A stretch of DNA of 64,000 nucleotides from assembly GCF_042676185.1 (NCBI RefSeq), contig NZ_JBHTJT010000038.1:186001-250000 (forward strand), in the 5' to 3' direction. Under the pieces are notes generated by a model. The model was not told where the DNA came from and searched no databases. It worked only from the letters and a program-made list of their open reading frames with translations. The translations under genes and the position numbers were made by a program. Positions 41,630 to 51,057 of this stretch are shown piece after piece (position 1 is the first letter of the stretch; the number at the start of each line of letters is the position of its first letter). Origin of the DNA: Tropicimonas aquimaris (GTDB lineage Bacteria > Pseudomonadota > Alphaproteobacteria > Rhodobacterales > Rhodobacteraceae).

Positions 41630-41631
41630 CC

Positions 41632-42657
41632 TTACTTCTGAAGCTCGGTCCAGATCGCCGTATAGTACTCCTGCGCCTTGGGCGAGCAGGTCGGCAGGAA
41701 GCTTCCCGAGCCTTTCAGCTCTTCGGCCACCACGATCTCCGGCGCGGTCATCATGTCCTCGGGCATGAACGGGTCGGACCCGGCGATGCCATTGGCATAA
41801 CGCGCGAAGGCCGAGATCATCGCGGCGTTCTCCGGCTCCATGATGAAGTTCAGGAACTGGTGCGCCTCGTCGACGTTCTGGGCGTCCGACAGCAACATCA
41901 CCTGGTCCATCCAGAGCGGGTAGCCTTCCTTGGGATAGCCATAGACGATGTCTTCGTTCTTCAGCCGCGCCCGGAAGATCGCGCCGTTCCAGTAGACCGA
42001 GGCCATCACGTCGTTGGCGGCCATCTTCTCGGTCATGCCGTAATCCATCGACAGCCACTTCGGCTTGGCCGCCATCAGCGCATCCCGCGCCTTCTTCAGC
42101 ACCTCGGTGTCCTCGGTGCAGGGCTCTCCGCCGACATACCAGAGCGCCAGCGACATGACGTCGTTCATCTCCGGCGTCACGTTGACCTTGCCGACCAGTT
42201 CCTCCGGCGGATCCATGAAGATCGAGGAGGTGTTGATGTCGCCGTCATAGGCGGTCTTGTTCACCGCGATGCCGGTGGAGCCCCACTGCCACGGCACCGA
42301 GTATTTCCGGCCGGGATCGTAGGGCGACTCGAGCCATTCCGGCGCGATGTTCGCGTGGTTGGGCAGCTTGGAGAGGTCGAATTCCTGCACCAGCCCCTTC
42401 TCGATGTAGATCGGCACCCAGGAGTTGGAGGGAACCACGAGGTCGAAGCCATGCCCGCCGGCCTCGATCTTGGCCATCGCGGTGTCGTTGCTGTCGTAAT
42501 CGGTGATCGTCACCTTGATGCCGGTCTCGGCCTCGAACTTCTCGATCATCTCGGGGCTGGTGTAATCGCCCCAGTTGAACAGTTGCAGTTCGCCCTCGGC
42601 GGAGGCGATCGCCGTTCCCCCGAGCAGCAGCGCCATCGCGGCAAGTGTCGTCTTCAT
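41632..42657 (-). CDS. Polyamine ABC transporter, periplasmic binding protein (PotF/PotD type)
   Basis: A 341-residue exported protein. Signal peptide about 1-20 (cleaved near ASA-EGELQ), then LFNWGDYTSPEMIEKFEAETGIKV, the family start, and YDSNDTAMAKIEAGGHGFDLVVPS. Trp and acidic residues that hold polyamine amines are present in W-rich stretches (VPWQWGSTGI, SVYWNGA). The ATG at 42657 has GGAG eight bases upstream; an in-frame ATG at 42669 is an alternative. Last gene of the transporter cluster, with a 38-bp leader after the permease. Confidence 0.9.
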   Translation of the reverse strand: MKTTLAAMALLLGGTAIASAEGELQLFNWGDYTSPEMIEKFEAETGIKVTITDYDSNDTAMAKIEAGGHGFDLVVPSNSWVPIYIEKGLVQEFDLSKLPNHANIAPEWLESPYDPGRKYSVPWQWGSTGIAVNKTAYDGDINTSSIFMDPPEELVGKVNVTPEMNDVMSLALWYVGGEPCTEDTEVLKKARDALMAAKPKWLSMDYGMTEKMAANDVMASVYWNGAIFRARLKNEDIVYGYPKEGYPLWMDQVMLLSDAQNVDEAHQFLNFIMEPENAAMISAFARYANGIAGSDPFMPEDMMTAPEIVVAEELKGSGSFLPTCSPKAQEYYTAIWTELQK

Positions 42658-42695
42658 CGGTTTCTCCATGTTGGGTCTGGTTTGTTGTTGTTGTG

Positions 42696-43499
42696 TCAGT
42701 CGCGCTTCCTGGTCAGCAGGAAGAAGGCTGTCAGCAGAATCACCGTCAGCAGCAGCAGAAGGGTCGAGATCGCGTTGACCTCGGCCGAGACGGAGCGGCG
42801 AATCTGGGCCAGCATGTAGGTCGGCAGCGTATCCTGCCCGGCCGATTTCACGAACAGCGTAATCACCACGTCGTCGAGCGAGGTCACGAAGGCGAGCATC
42901 AGCCCGGCCGCGATGCCGGGCATCAGAAGCGGCAGGGTGACATGGCGAAATGCCTGCCAGGGCGTGGCGTAGAGATCGGCCGCGGCGATCTCGAGCGTGC
43001 GGTCCATTCCTTCCAGCCGCGCGCGGATCGGCAGGTAGGCGAAGGGAATGCAGAAGGCCGCATGCGCGGTGATCAGGTAGCCGAGCCCCTGGTAGCCGGT
43101 GGCGACCTTGATCGAGGCGAAGAAGATCAGCAGCGCCACGGCGGTCACGATCTCGGGCACCATCAGCGGCTGGTTGATCATCACGTAGATGAAGGTCTGC
43201 CCCTTGGTGCCGCGCCGCCGCGTGGTGCCGAGCGCAGCCATGGTGGCGACCGTCGTGGCGATGATCGAGGCCATGGTTGCAATGGTCAGCGAGCGAAAGG
43301 TCACCTCGCGGACCTGTTCGTTGTTCCAGGCCACCGGGTACCACTTGAAGGAGAAGCCCTCCCAGATCGCGATGCTGTCGCCGGCGTTGAACGAATAGAT
43401 GACCAGCATCAGGATCGGCAGGTAGAGCGCGGCAAAGACCAGTACGGCCACCGTGGCGAAGCCCGGGATGCGGGAAGCGGAAAAGTCGCGCCTAGCCAT
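42696..43499 (-). CDS. Polyamine ABC transporter permease (PotC/PotI type)
   Basis: A 267-residue permease with six hydrophobic segments. Typical features: IMLVIYSFNAGDS-like start after segment 1, the EAA-type loop (LEIAAADLYATPWQAFRHVTLPLL) and SLDDVVITLFVKSAG, which is the PotC/PotI motif. It overlaps the PotB/PotH-type permease gene by eight bases. Confidence 0.92.
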   Translation of the reverse strand: MARRDFSASRIPGFATVAVLVFAALYLPILMLVIYSFNAGDSIAIWEGFSFKWYPVAWNNEQVREVTFRSLTIATMASIIATTVATMAALGTTRRRGTKGQTFIYVMINQPLMVPEIVTAVALLIFFASIKVATGYQGLGYLITAHAAFCIPFAYLPIRARLEGMDRTLEIAAADLYATPWQAFRHVTLPLLMPGIAAGLMLAFVTSLDDVVITLFVKSAGQDTLPTYMLAQIRRSVSAEVNAISTLLLLLTVILLTAFFLLTRKRD

Positions 43500-44400
43500 T
43501 GGAGCTCTCCCGCGAGGTGATCCGGACGTAGAAGACGAGCGCCACCGCGACGATCACCAGCAGCAGCACCGAGAGCGCCGCGCCGAGCGGCCAGTTGCGC
43601 CCCTGCCCGAACTGCAATTCGATGAAGTTGCCGATCATCATGTTGCGCCCGCCGCCGAGGATGCGCGGCGTCACGTAGGCGCCGAGCGCCGGGATGAAGA
43701 CGAGGATCGAGCCCGCCACGATCCCCGGTCGCACGATCGGCAGGATCACCCTCCGCAGCACCTGCCAGCGCGAGGCATAGAGATCGTAGGCGGCCTCGAT
43801 CAGCCGCATGTCGAACCGGTCGATGGCGGCGAAGAGCGGCAGCACCATCAGCGGCAGGTAGACATAGGTCATGCCGAGGAAAACCGCGAAGTCGGAGTAG
43901 ATGATCAGCAGCGGCTCATCGATCACGCCCAGGTAGAGCAGGAACGTGTTGAGCAGCCCCTCGTTGCGGATGATCTGGTTGATCGCGAAGGTGCGGATCA
44001 GGAGGTTCGTCCAGAACGGAATGGTGATCAGGAACAGCAGTGCCGTGCGCATCTGCGGGCTGCGGGTGGCGATAATCCAGGCCGTCGGGAAGCCCACGAT
44101 GAAGGTGAAGAAGGTGGTGATCAGCGACAGCTTCACCGAGCGCCAGAAGATCGTCAGGTGAGCGTCGGCAAGGCTGTAGGTGCCGTCGAAGATGTCCTTG
44201 CTCAGAACCGTGCCGACCCAGGCGTCGGTGGAGAACTTCCAGACCACGTTGCCGTAGTCGCCGGGCGTCAGGAACGAATAGACCAGCATGATGAGCAGCG
44301 GTCCGGCAGCGGCGAATGTCAGGATGAAAAGCGCCGGGGCCGAGAGGAGCCAGGTGTTGCGCGCATCGCGCCGCGCGTGGCTGTCTTCGTTCGCGCTCAT
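43492..44400 (-). CDS. Polyamine ABC transporter permease (PotB/PotH type)
   Basis: A 302-residue permease. It has an N-terminal cytoplasmic stretch, six segments and the EAA loop (LIEAAYDLYASRWQVLRRVILP), followed by FIPALGAYVTPRILGGG, typical for PotB/PotH. PFWTNLLIRTFAINQII is a conserved family stretch. The ATPase gene precedes it by four bases. Confidence 0.92.
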   Translation of the reverse strand: MSANEDSHARRDARNTWLLSAPALFILTFAAAGPLLIMLVYSFLTPGDYGNVVWKFSTDAWVGTVLSKDIFDGTYSLADAHLTIFWRSVKLSLITTFFTFIVGFPTAWIIATRSPQMRTALLFLITIPFWTNLLIRTFAINQIIRNEGLLNTFLLYLGVIDEPLLIIYSDFAVFLGMTYVYLPLMVLPLFAAIDRFDMRLIEAAYDLYASRWQVLRRVILPIVRPGIVAGSILVFIPALGAYVTPRILGGGRNMMIGNFIELQFGQGRNWPLGAALSVLLLVIVAVALVFYVRITSRESSNG

Positions 44401-44404
44401 CGGT

Positions 44405-45496
<1,092 letters not shown>

Positions 45497-45534
45497 AACG
45501 ATGGACGAAGCGGCTGGCGGCTGGCAAGTCTCGT

Positions 45535-46992
45535 TTAACTTCCGGCCCCTAACGGGCGCAATAAAGGTGGACGCCGGCCGAACCAGGGCCGGGCCCGCTC
45601 AAGTTCTGCGCAGAGCGACATCAGCCGTTCATCCTCCCCGAAACGCGCCGCCAGATGCACGCCAACCGGCAGTTCCGCCTCGGTCCAGTACAGCGGTACG
45701 GTGGCCGCGGGCTGGCCGCTGGCGTTGAAGGCAGCGGTAAACGGCGAATAGGCAAAGACCCCCTCGGGTCCGGTCCGGTAGCCCACGTAATCCTCCGTCG
45801 CGTGACCGAACCGGCCGATCTGCGCGGGCGGTTCGGCCATCGTGGGCGAAAGCAGGATGTCGTAATCCAGCATGAACGCCTCCATCGACCGCCCGTAGGC
45901 ATGCACAATGTTTACGCATTCGAGGTACCGGTCGCCGGAGACCTGCGCCGCGTGAGTGATCGCGCCCCAGGTCACACCCTCCACCTCGCCCTCGGCCAGC
46001 GGCCTGCCTCGCGCCGCGACCGCCTTGCGGACAGAGAGCGCGGCGCCGCAGGCCACGATGTCCGTCCAGGCGCGCATCATGCCGGTCGTGTCAGCTGCCG
46101 CCGGGCGCGCAGGAACGACATTATGGCCCATCTCCTCGAGCAGCGCGGCGGCGTCCAGAACGGCGCGCCGGCACTCGGGATGCACCGGCGCGCCGGTGAA
46201 GGTCGTCGCGCAGAGCGCGATGCGCAGTGGCCCCGGCGCCTGTTCGATGGCCGCGCGGAACGTCCCCCGCAACGGCGGCGCACGATAGGGCGCGCCGAGG
46301 TCGGCGCCGTGGGTGCCGTCCAGAAGAACCGCGCTGTCGCGCACGCTGCGGGTCAGAAAGCCGTCGATCGCCATGCCGGCCCAGCCTTCGCCCACGTAAG
46401 GCCCGTCCGGCAGCCGCGACCGCGTCGCCTTGAGCCCGAAGAGCCCGCAATTCGAGGCGGGGATGCGCACCGAGCCGCCACCGTCGGAGCCATGCGCCGC
46501 AGGCACGATTCCCGCCGCCACCGCGGCCCCGGCCCCGCCCGACGAGCCGCCCGGGGTCCGCGACAGGTCCCAGGGGTTGCGGGTCGGCCCGCCATAGACA
46601 GCGGCCTCTGTCGCCGGCCCGATCCCGCCCTCGGGCGCCGTGGTCCGCCCAAAGACCACCAGCCCCATCGCCGCGAGCCGCGCGTAGATCGCCGAATCCT
46701 GGCCGTATCGGGTGCCCGCAAAGAGCCGCGAGCCGTTGTTGCAGGGATAATCGACGGCCTCCGCGCCGAGGTCCTTGAGCAGGAACGGAACCCCGCGCAG
46801 CGGCCCCTCCGGCAGCCCCTCGGCGATCTTGCGGCGCGCGATCTCCTCGGCCAGCATCACCACCGCGTTGATCTTTCCATTGACCGCCTGCACCCGCTCC
46901 AGCGCGATGTCGAGCAGTTCCCCGGCGCTCACCTCGCCGCTTTCGACAAGCGCCGCGAGCGCCGTGGCGTCCTGTGCGTCGTAATCCAGCAT
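45535..46992 (-). CDS. Amidase signature family enzyme, second copy
   Basis: A 485-residue amidase distinct from the one at 40143. Its triad is Lys73 (LLKDLG), Ser150 (GGSSGG) and Ser174 (GSDGGGSVRIPAS), with the nucleophile loop intact. It has AMGLVVFGRTTAPEGG and a Cys-containing YPCNNGSR near the active-site entrance. It is the first gene of the transporter cluster, so its substrate may be an imported or acylated polyamine or amide. The ATG at 46992 begins the family N-terminus; the upstream extension to 47088 shows no similarity. Confidence 0.88.
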   Translation of the reverse strand: MLDYDAQDATALAALVESGEVSAGELLDIALERVQAVNGKINAVVMLAEEIARRKIAEGLPEGPLRGVPFLLKDLGAEAVDYPCNNGSRLFAGTRYGQDSAIYARLAAMGLVVFGRTTAPEGGIGPATEAAVYGGPTRNPWDLSRTPGGSSGGAGAAVAAGIVPAAHGSDGGGSVRIPASNCGLFGLKATRSRLPDGPYVGEGWAGMAIDGFLTRSVRDSAVLLDGTHGADLGAPYRAPPLRGTFRAAIEQAPGPLRIALCATTFTGAPVHPECRRAVLDAAALLEEMGHNVVPARPAAADTTGMMRAWTDIVACGAALSVRKAVAARGRPLAEGEVEGVTWGAITHAAQVSGDRYLECVNIVHAYGRSMEAFMLDYDILLSPTMAEPPAQIGRFGHATEDYVGYRTGPEGVFAYSPFTAAFNASGQPAATVPLYWTEAELPVGVHLAARFGEDERLMSLCAELERARPWFGRRPPLLRPLGAGS

Positions 46993-47062
46993 GATGAAGC
47001 GCTCCCGAGCCGTCGCCTGCTCCGACAGAGCAAGTCCCGCGCGCCGCCGCAAGGGGCAATGG

Positions 47063-47494
47063 CTAGCCGAGCAACCCGATCTCCTCACCGTCGATGATGA
47101 TCGCGAGGTCCCAGAACTTGCGCAGCTCCTCTTCGGCGGCCCCGGCCGCCTCCGGGTCGTCGGGCAGCCGCTCGATCCGCAGCCCGAAACGCTCCAGCCC
47201 GCAGAAATCGACCCGGATCAGGATCACCGGCACCACCGAGCGCTCGATCGCCATGCCTGCCAGCCGCGCGGCGGCGCGGTCCGGCGCTGCGAGACTGCGC
47301 GTCACCCGGATCCCGATATGGGACGGCCCGTCCAGCGCCCGGTGCCACAACTCTGCCGATGGCGCCGCCTCGGAGACAGGCGCAAGCAGCCCGCCACGCG
47401 GGACCGACACCTCGCCGCCGTCGATCAGGTCGTCGAGGTTGCTCACCTGCGTTGGCAGGATGCGGCTAAGAACGAGGGTCCAATCCTCCGACAT
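47063..47494 (-). CDS. Hypothetical protein, last gene of glycosyltransferase operon
   Basis: A 143-residue cytoplasmic protein that I do not recognise. It is rich in Leu, Arg, Asp and Glu and has no signal peptide or membrane segment; it ends in LRKFWDLAIIIDGEEIGLLG. Its ATG at 47494 shares one base with the stop of the glycosyltransferase gene (TGATG), so it is translated by coupling and is likely real. A small accessory or regulatory role for the glycosyltransferases is a guess from context. Confidence 0.65.
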   Translation of the reverse strand: MSEDWTLVLSRILPTQVSNLDDLIDGGEVSVPRGGLLAPVSEAAPSAELWHRALDGPSHIGIRVTRSLAAPDRAAARLAGMAIERSVVPVILIRVDFCGLERFGLRIERLPDDPEAAGAAEEELRKFWDLAIIIDGEEIGLLG

Positions 47495-49554
47495 CAGCGT
47501 CCCTCCAGCTGTCCGGCAATGAGCCGGGCGGCCGCTTCGGCTCCCGGCTCGGGCAGATCGACCTGCCCCAACGCGGCACGGAACTGCTCCGCCGCCGTTC
47601 CGTCGAGGAAATCCCGAAGGCATCGCTCCAGCCGCAGAAACTCGGTCTCTCCCACCGTGGCGCAAAGCCCGCGTTCCTCCAGCGCGTGCGTCCTGCGGCT
47701 CTGGTTGTCGAGATAGGGCGCCGATTGCGGAATGAGGATCGCCGGGATCCGGTGATACAGGATTTCGTTCACCGAATTGTATCCCGCCGCCGACAGCACG
47801 AAATCGGCGGCCAGAGCGAGCGCGGTGGCTTCCAGCGTCTGAACGACATGCGTGTTGGGCCAGCCATGCAGCGCCGGCGCGACGACGCTGCCGGGCCAGA
47901 CGAGGATCAGATGCAGGCAGTCGGAGCGCTCCGAAAGGATCGAGGAGATCATCTGCAACTGGGCCGCCCTGTCGGAGGCCACGCCCCCGCCCAGCATGCT
48001 GACCACCAGCCTGTCGAAGCGGCGGCCAAACCGCTCCTGCAACCCCTCCCGAAGTCTCGCACGCTGCTGCGGCGACTGGTCGGTGTGCTTTACGATCGGC
48101 CCGACCATGTGGACTTTCGCGCCGAAACTGTAGTGATCGTTCAACTCGTCAAAGGGTTCAGAGGGGACGATAATTCGCTCGAAGATATGCTCCCGGTCCA
48201 GCGCGATCCGCGCCGATGTCCCGTCTGGCCAGAGCCCGCGTCGGATCCACACAGCCAGGAGATCCTTTTCCAGCACAGTGCGGAAGATGGAATCGAAGAC
48301 GAAGCCGCCATCGAAGATCAACTGATCACCACGCCGGAGCGCCTGGGACAGGCGGCGATAGGTCAGGACGTCGTTCGCGTAGGGCTCCTCGTGGGTGTCG
48401 CTGCGCGAGACCAGCGGCATGCAGTCGAACCCGCGCCGAAGGATCATCGGCACACAGCTCGGAAAGGCGGCGAATGTGGCCGTGCGCGCCGGCATCGCCT
48501 CGGCGATCACCGCGCAGCGCTGCGCATGGCCCAGCCCAACCCCATTGGTGGGAAAGAACATCGTCCGCCGTGGGCGGCGGTCAGCGGTGTCCGCCCCGGT
48601 GTCCAGGCCGGCCGCAAGCTCGAGGCGGGCGATATCGACCGACCGCAGCCAGGGCGCCCGCGTTACCTGCTCCGAAATCTGCGACAGCGTGGGAACGACC
48701 GTGCTGCCGAGATAGCCGTCCAGCGCCACCAGCGACTCTGGCCCCCGCAGCGCCGGCGCGCCGGTGTCGACGATCGACCGGTCTTCGGTGCAATCGACCA
48801 CGACTCCGCCCGCGGCCATCAGGTTGATCGACACGGAGGCCATCCGCTCGCCAGGCACCCCTTGCCCGAACACCGCGAAGATATCCGTCTTGCAGGCGTG
48901 GGCCACAGGCGACAGATCGGTCAGCAGCAGCACCTCGAGGTCGCGATGGACGGTAGACTTGATCAGTTCCTTCTGCTTGCCCGACGCGATCACCCGCAGC
49001 CGGAACTCTCTCCGCTGGTTCATGTTCGTCAGGCAGTTCAGCGCGTCCGGCTCCTCCAACGCATTCGGCCCGAGCAGGATCGTGACGACGGGCCGCCCGG
49101 CAACCGGTCGAGACACCGGCGCCAACGCCGCCACCAGCGGGTTCACCGCCTCGGCGATCATCGGGCGCGGCTGGCTCTCGGCCAGGTCGATCACCACGGC
49201 CTCGCGCCCGAGCGCATAGGCCAGCTTTGCCTTGGCGGCGAGGTAAGCCTGCAGATCCGCGAACCGCCCGGTTGCCACCACCGGCACCGCCGGCCCCAGC
49301 CCGTACTCCCAGAGCGAGGCCAGCAGGCGCTCTCCGAGATCCTCCGCCCCGAGGATGAACACCGCCTGCGGCGCGATCTCCGCCTTGTCCGCCAGATAGG
49401 ACGCCGCTTCATAGGTCCGGGAGCGGCCGGTCTTTTCGGGCAGAGACGCGGCATCGATGCAGACCGCATGGCCGCGCGCGGCCAGTTGCGCCGCGAAGGC
49501 AAGCTGCGCGTCATAGGATCGGACATTTCGGGTGCCGGCTGCGACGATGATCAT
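47494..49554 (-). CDS. Large two-part glycosyltransferase, GT28/MurG-like C-terminal half
   Basis: A 686-residue protein with no signal or membrane segment. The C-terminal half (about 329-686) reads like a GT28/MurG GT-B enzyme: PTNGVGLGHAQRC at its start (nucleotide-sugar binding side), LVVSMLGGGVASD, VLSAAGYNSVNEILYHRIPAILIP and DNQSRRTHALEERGL. The N-terminal half (about 1-315) looks like a second, degenerate glycosyltransferase-like pair of domains (VVTILLGPNALEEPDAL, then VFGQGVPGERMASVSINLMAAGG), as in GT4 C-lobes. The ATG at 49554 overlaps the stop of the next glycosyltransferase gene (ATGA). Acceptor and sugar unknown. Confidence 0.78.
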   Translation of the reverse strand: MIIVAAGTRNVRSYDAQLAFAAQLAARGHAVCIDAASLPEKTGRSRTYEAASYLADKAEIAPQAVFILGAEDLGERLLASLWEYGLGPAVPVVATGRFADLQAYLAAKAKLAYALGREAVVIDLAESQPRPMIAEAVNPLVAALAPVSRPVAGRPVVTILLGPNALEEPDALNCLTNMNQRREFRLRVIASGKQKELIKSTVHRDLEVLLLTDLSPVAHACKTDIFAVFGQGVPGERMASVSINLMAAGGVVVDCTEDRSIVDTGAPALRGPESLVALDGYLGSTVVPTLSQISEQVTRAPWLRSVDIARLELAAGLDTGADTADRRPRRTMFFPTNGVGLGHAQRCAVIAEAMPARTATFAAFPSCVPMILRRGFDCMPLVSRSDTHEEPYANDVLTYRRLSQALRRGDQLIFDGGFVFDSIFRTVLEKDLLAVWIRRGLWPDGTSARIALDREHIFERIIVPSEPFDELNDHYSFGAKVHMVGPIVKHTDQSPQQRARLREGLQERFGRRFDRLVVSMLGGGVASDRAAQLQMISSILSERSDCLHLILVWPGSVVAPALHGWPNTHVVQTLEATALALAADFVLSAAGYNSVNEILYHRIPAILIPQSAPYLDNQSRRTHALEERGLCATVGETEFLRLERCLRDFLDGTAAEQFRAALGQVDLPEPGAEAAARLIAGQLEGR

Positions 49555-50627
49555 GCCGTCTCCTCCAGCCCCAACAGGCTGACCATCCGGGCGCGGAACG
49601 CGGACTCCGACATCGCTTCCAGCACCGGCCCGGCCCGCCTGACCTGTTCCGCGTAGAGCTCCGGGCGCGCCAGAAACTCCGCGATCACCGCGTCGACCTC
49701 GGCGGGCTGGCAGGCCACCACCGCATCGCCGAAAGTGGCGCCCGTCTCGGCGTCCGTCAGAACAACCTTGCCGGCCGCCAGAGCTTCGGCAATGACCCGG
49801 CCGAAGCTCTCCCGCCAGGCTGGCGACGTGAAATAGACATGGAAATCGATCATCTCCAGAAAGGCTCCCACATCGATCGCGCCGAACGGCAGCATGGTCC
49901 AATGTGGCCGCGCGACCTCCGCATTCAGCAGGAAATCCGACCCGAGGATGACATTGGCCTCCGCCCGAGGGGAAAAGCACAGATCGAGCGCGGCGAGCGG
50001 CGGGAACTTCTCCCGCGTCGGGCGCGAATGCCGCCCGCGCCGGTCGCGGGGCTGAACGCCCCGATCGTCAATGCGCAAGTCGCAGATGTTGAACCAGTTC
50101 GCATCCAGTACCTCCCAGCCCGCGCAGTCCGGATGCGCGGCCAGCCACTCCGTCACCGTCGAGCGGTTGTGAACCGAGATCGGCGCGAGGCATTTCCTGA
50201 GCGCCAGCGTGGCATGATCGATCTGGTCGAGACAACCCGCCACGTCGAACGCCTCCGCACCGCCTGGTCTGGTGAAGTTTTCATGCGTCACGACAACGAG
50301 TTGCCGAGCGATGATGCGGCCCTCGAAAGAGCGCTGGAACTTCAGGAAGGAGGGATTGTGAAAAACGACCACATCGGCGCTGATCTGCGGCGCGTCCCAT
50401 ACAAGCGGCAGGTGAAGCTCGTCGATCGCCTCGCGCAGCACCGGCGCAATCCGACGCTCCTGGCCGAACATCGCGGAACTGCGCGCATGGACCACGACCG
50501 GCCCGAGTTCTGCGCTCACCCGAAGTTCCGCCGCCACCGCTGCAGAGGTCCCGCCAGAAAAGCGTGGCTCGACCACATAGGCGAATGCCGGATGCGTTGC
50601 GCCGCCGGACAACGGTCTCGATCCCAT
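49551..50627 (-). CDS. Glycosyltransferase (GT4-like)
   Basis: A 358-residue protein with a GT-B/GT4 look: SGGTSAAVAAELRVSAEL near the N-terminus, VVVVTHENFTRP-like central strand, PSFLKFQ, and the C-lobe EMIDFHVYFTSPAWRESFGRVIAEALAAGKVVL, where the Glu pair of the ESFG...EALA motif matches the EX7E motif of GT4 enzymes. It begins 4 bp after the small secreted-protein gene and overlaps the large glycosyltransferase gene. It probably adds a sugar to a surface glycan or a protein. No ribosome site is evident, so coupling to the upstream gene is likely. Confidence 0.78.
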   Translation of the reverse strand: MGSRPLSGGATHPAFAYVVEPRFSGGTSAAVAAELRVSAELGPVVVHARSSAMFGQERRIAPVLREAIDELHLPLVWDAPQISADVVVFHNPSFLKFQRSFEGRIIARQLVVVTHENFTRPGGAEAFDVAGCLDQIDHATLALRKCLAPISVHNRSTVTEWLAAHPDCAGWEVLDANWFNICDLRIDDRGVQPRDRRGRHSRPTREKFPPLAALDLCFSPRAEANVILGSDFLLNAEVARPHWTMLPFGAIDVGAFLEMIDFHVYFTSPAWRESFGRVIAEALAAGKVVLTDAETGATFGDAVVACQPAEVDAVIAEFLARPELYAEQVRRAGPVLEAMSESAFRARMVSLLGLEETA

Positions 50628-50631
50628 GAAT

Positions 50632-50964
50632 TCAGTAAGGCTGCGAACTGGAGGCGCGCACGCCGGCCACGCCGCCGGCAGTCCGCGCCGCCTGAACCCC
50701 GCCTGTTTCGGGGATGTAGTGGCACCGAAGCCGCCCCAGCGTCACATCGGTGCAGAACTTGCGCAGCTCGAGAGACAGCTCGTCCTCGCCCGCCAGAAGC
50801 TCGGGATATTCTTGAAGATAGGCCCACAAGGCCCTGGTATTATTGGTCGTCAGCAGGCTATCGATGGTCTGCAGTTGCTCCAACGTCACCTCTCCGCGGG
50901 CGCCAAAGGCAGCCGCCGACATCATAAGGGCCGTTACCACGGCAACAAGTTTCTTCTCTGGCAT
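50632..50964 (-). CDS. Small secreted hypothetical protein
   Basis: A 110-residue protein with a signal peptide (MPEKKLVAVVTALMMSAAAFG, cleaved near ARGEV). The mature part has two cysteines (KFCTDV and RCHYIP) that could form a disulfide. No family is recognised. The ATG at 50964 was chosen because it begins the signal peptide. It is in the glycosyltransferase operon, between the large anchored protein and the GT4-like gene, so it may be a substrate or partner of the glycan machinery. Confidence 0.7.
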   Translation of the reverse strand: MPEKKLVAVVTALMMSAAAFGARGEVTLEQLQTIDSLLTTNNTRALWAYLQEYPELLAGEDELSLELRKFCTDVTLGRLRCHYIPETGGVQAARTAGGVAGVRASSSQPY

Positions 50965-51057
50965 AGTATTACGGTCAGTCCCAATCGATTTCCACAAAAC
51001 GAGGGGCTTCCGGCCTATGCCGCATTTCCCTCTCAACTCTTACAACTCGATCCATGC

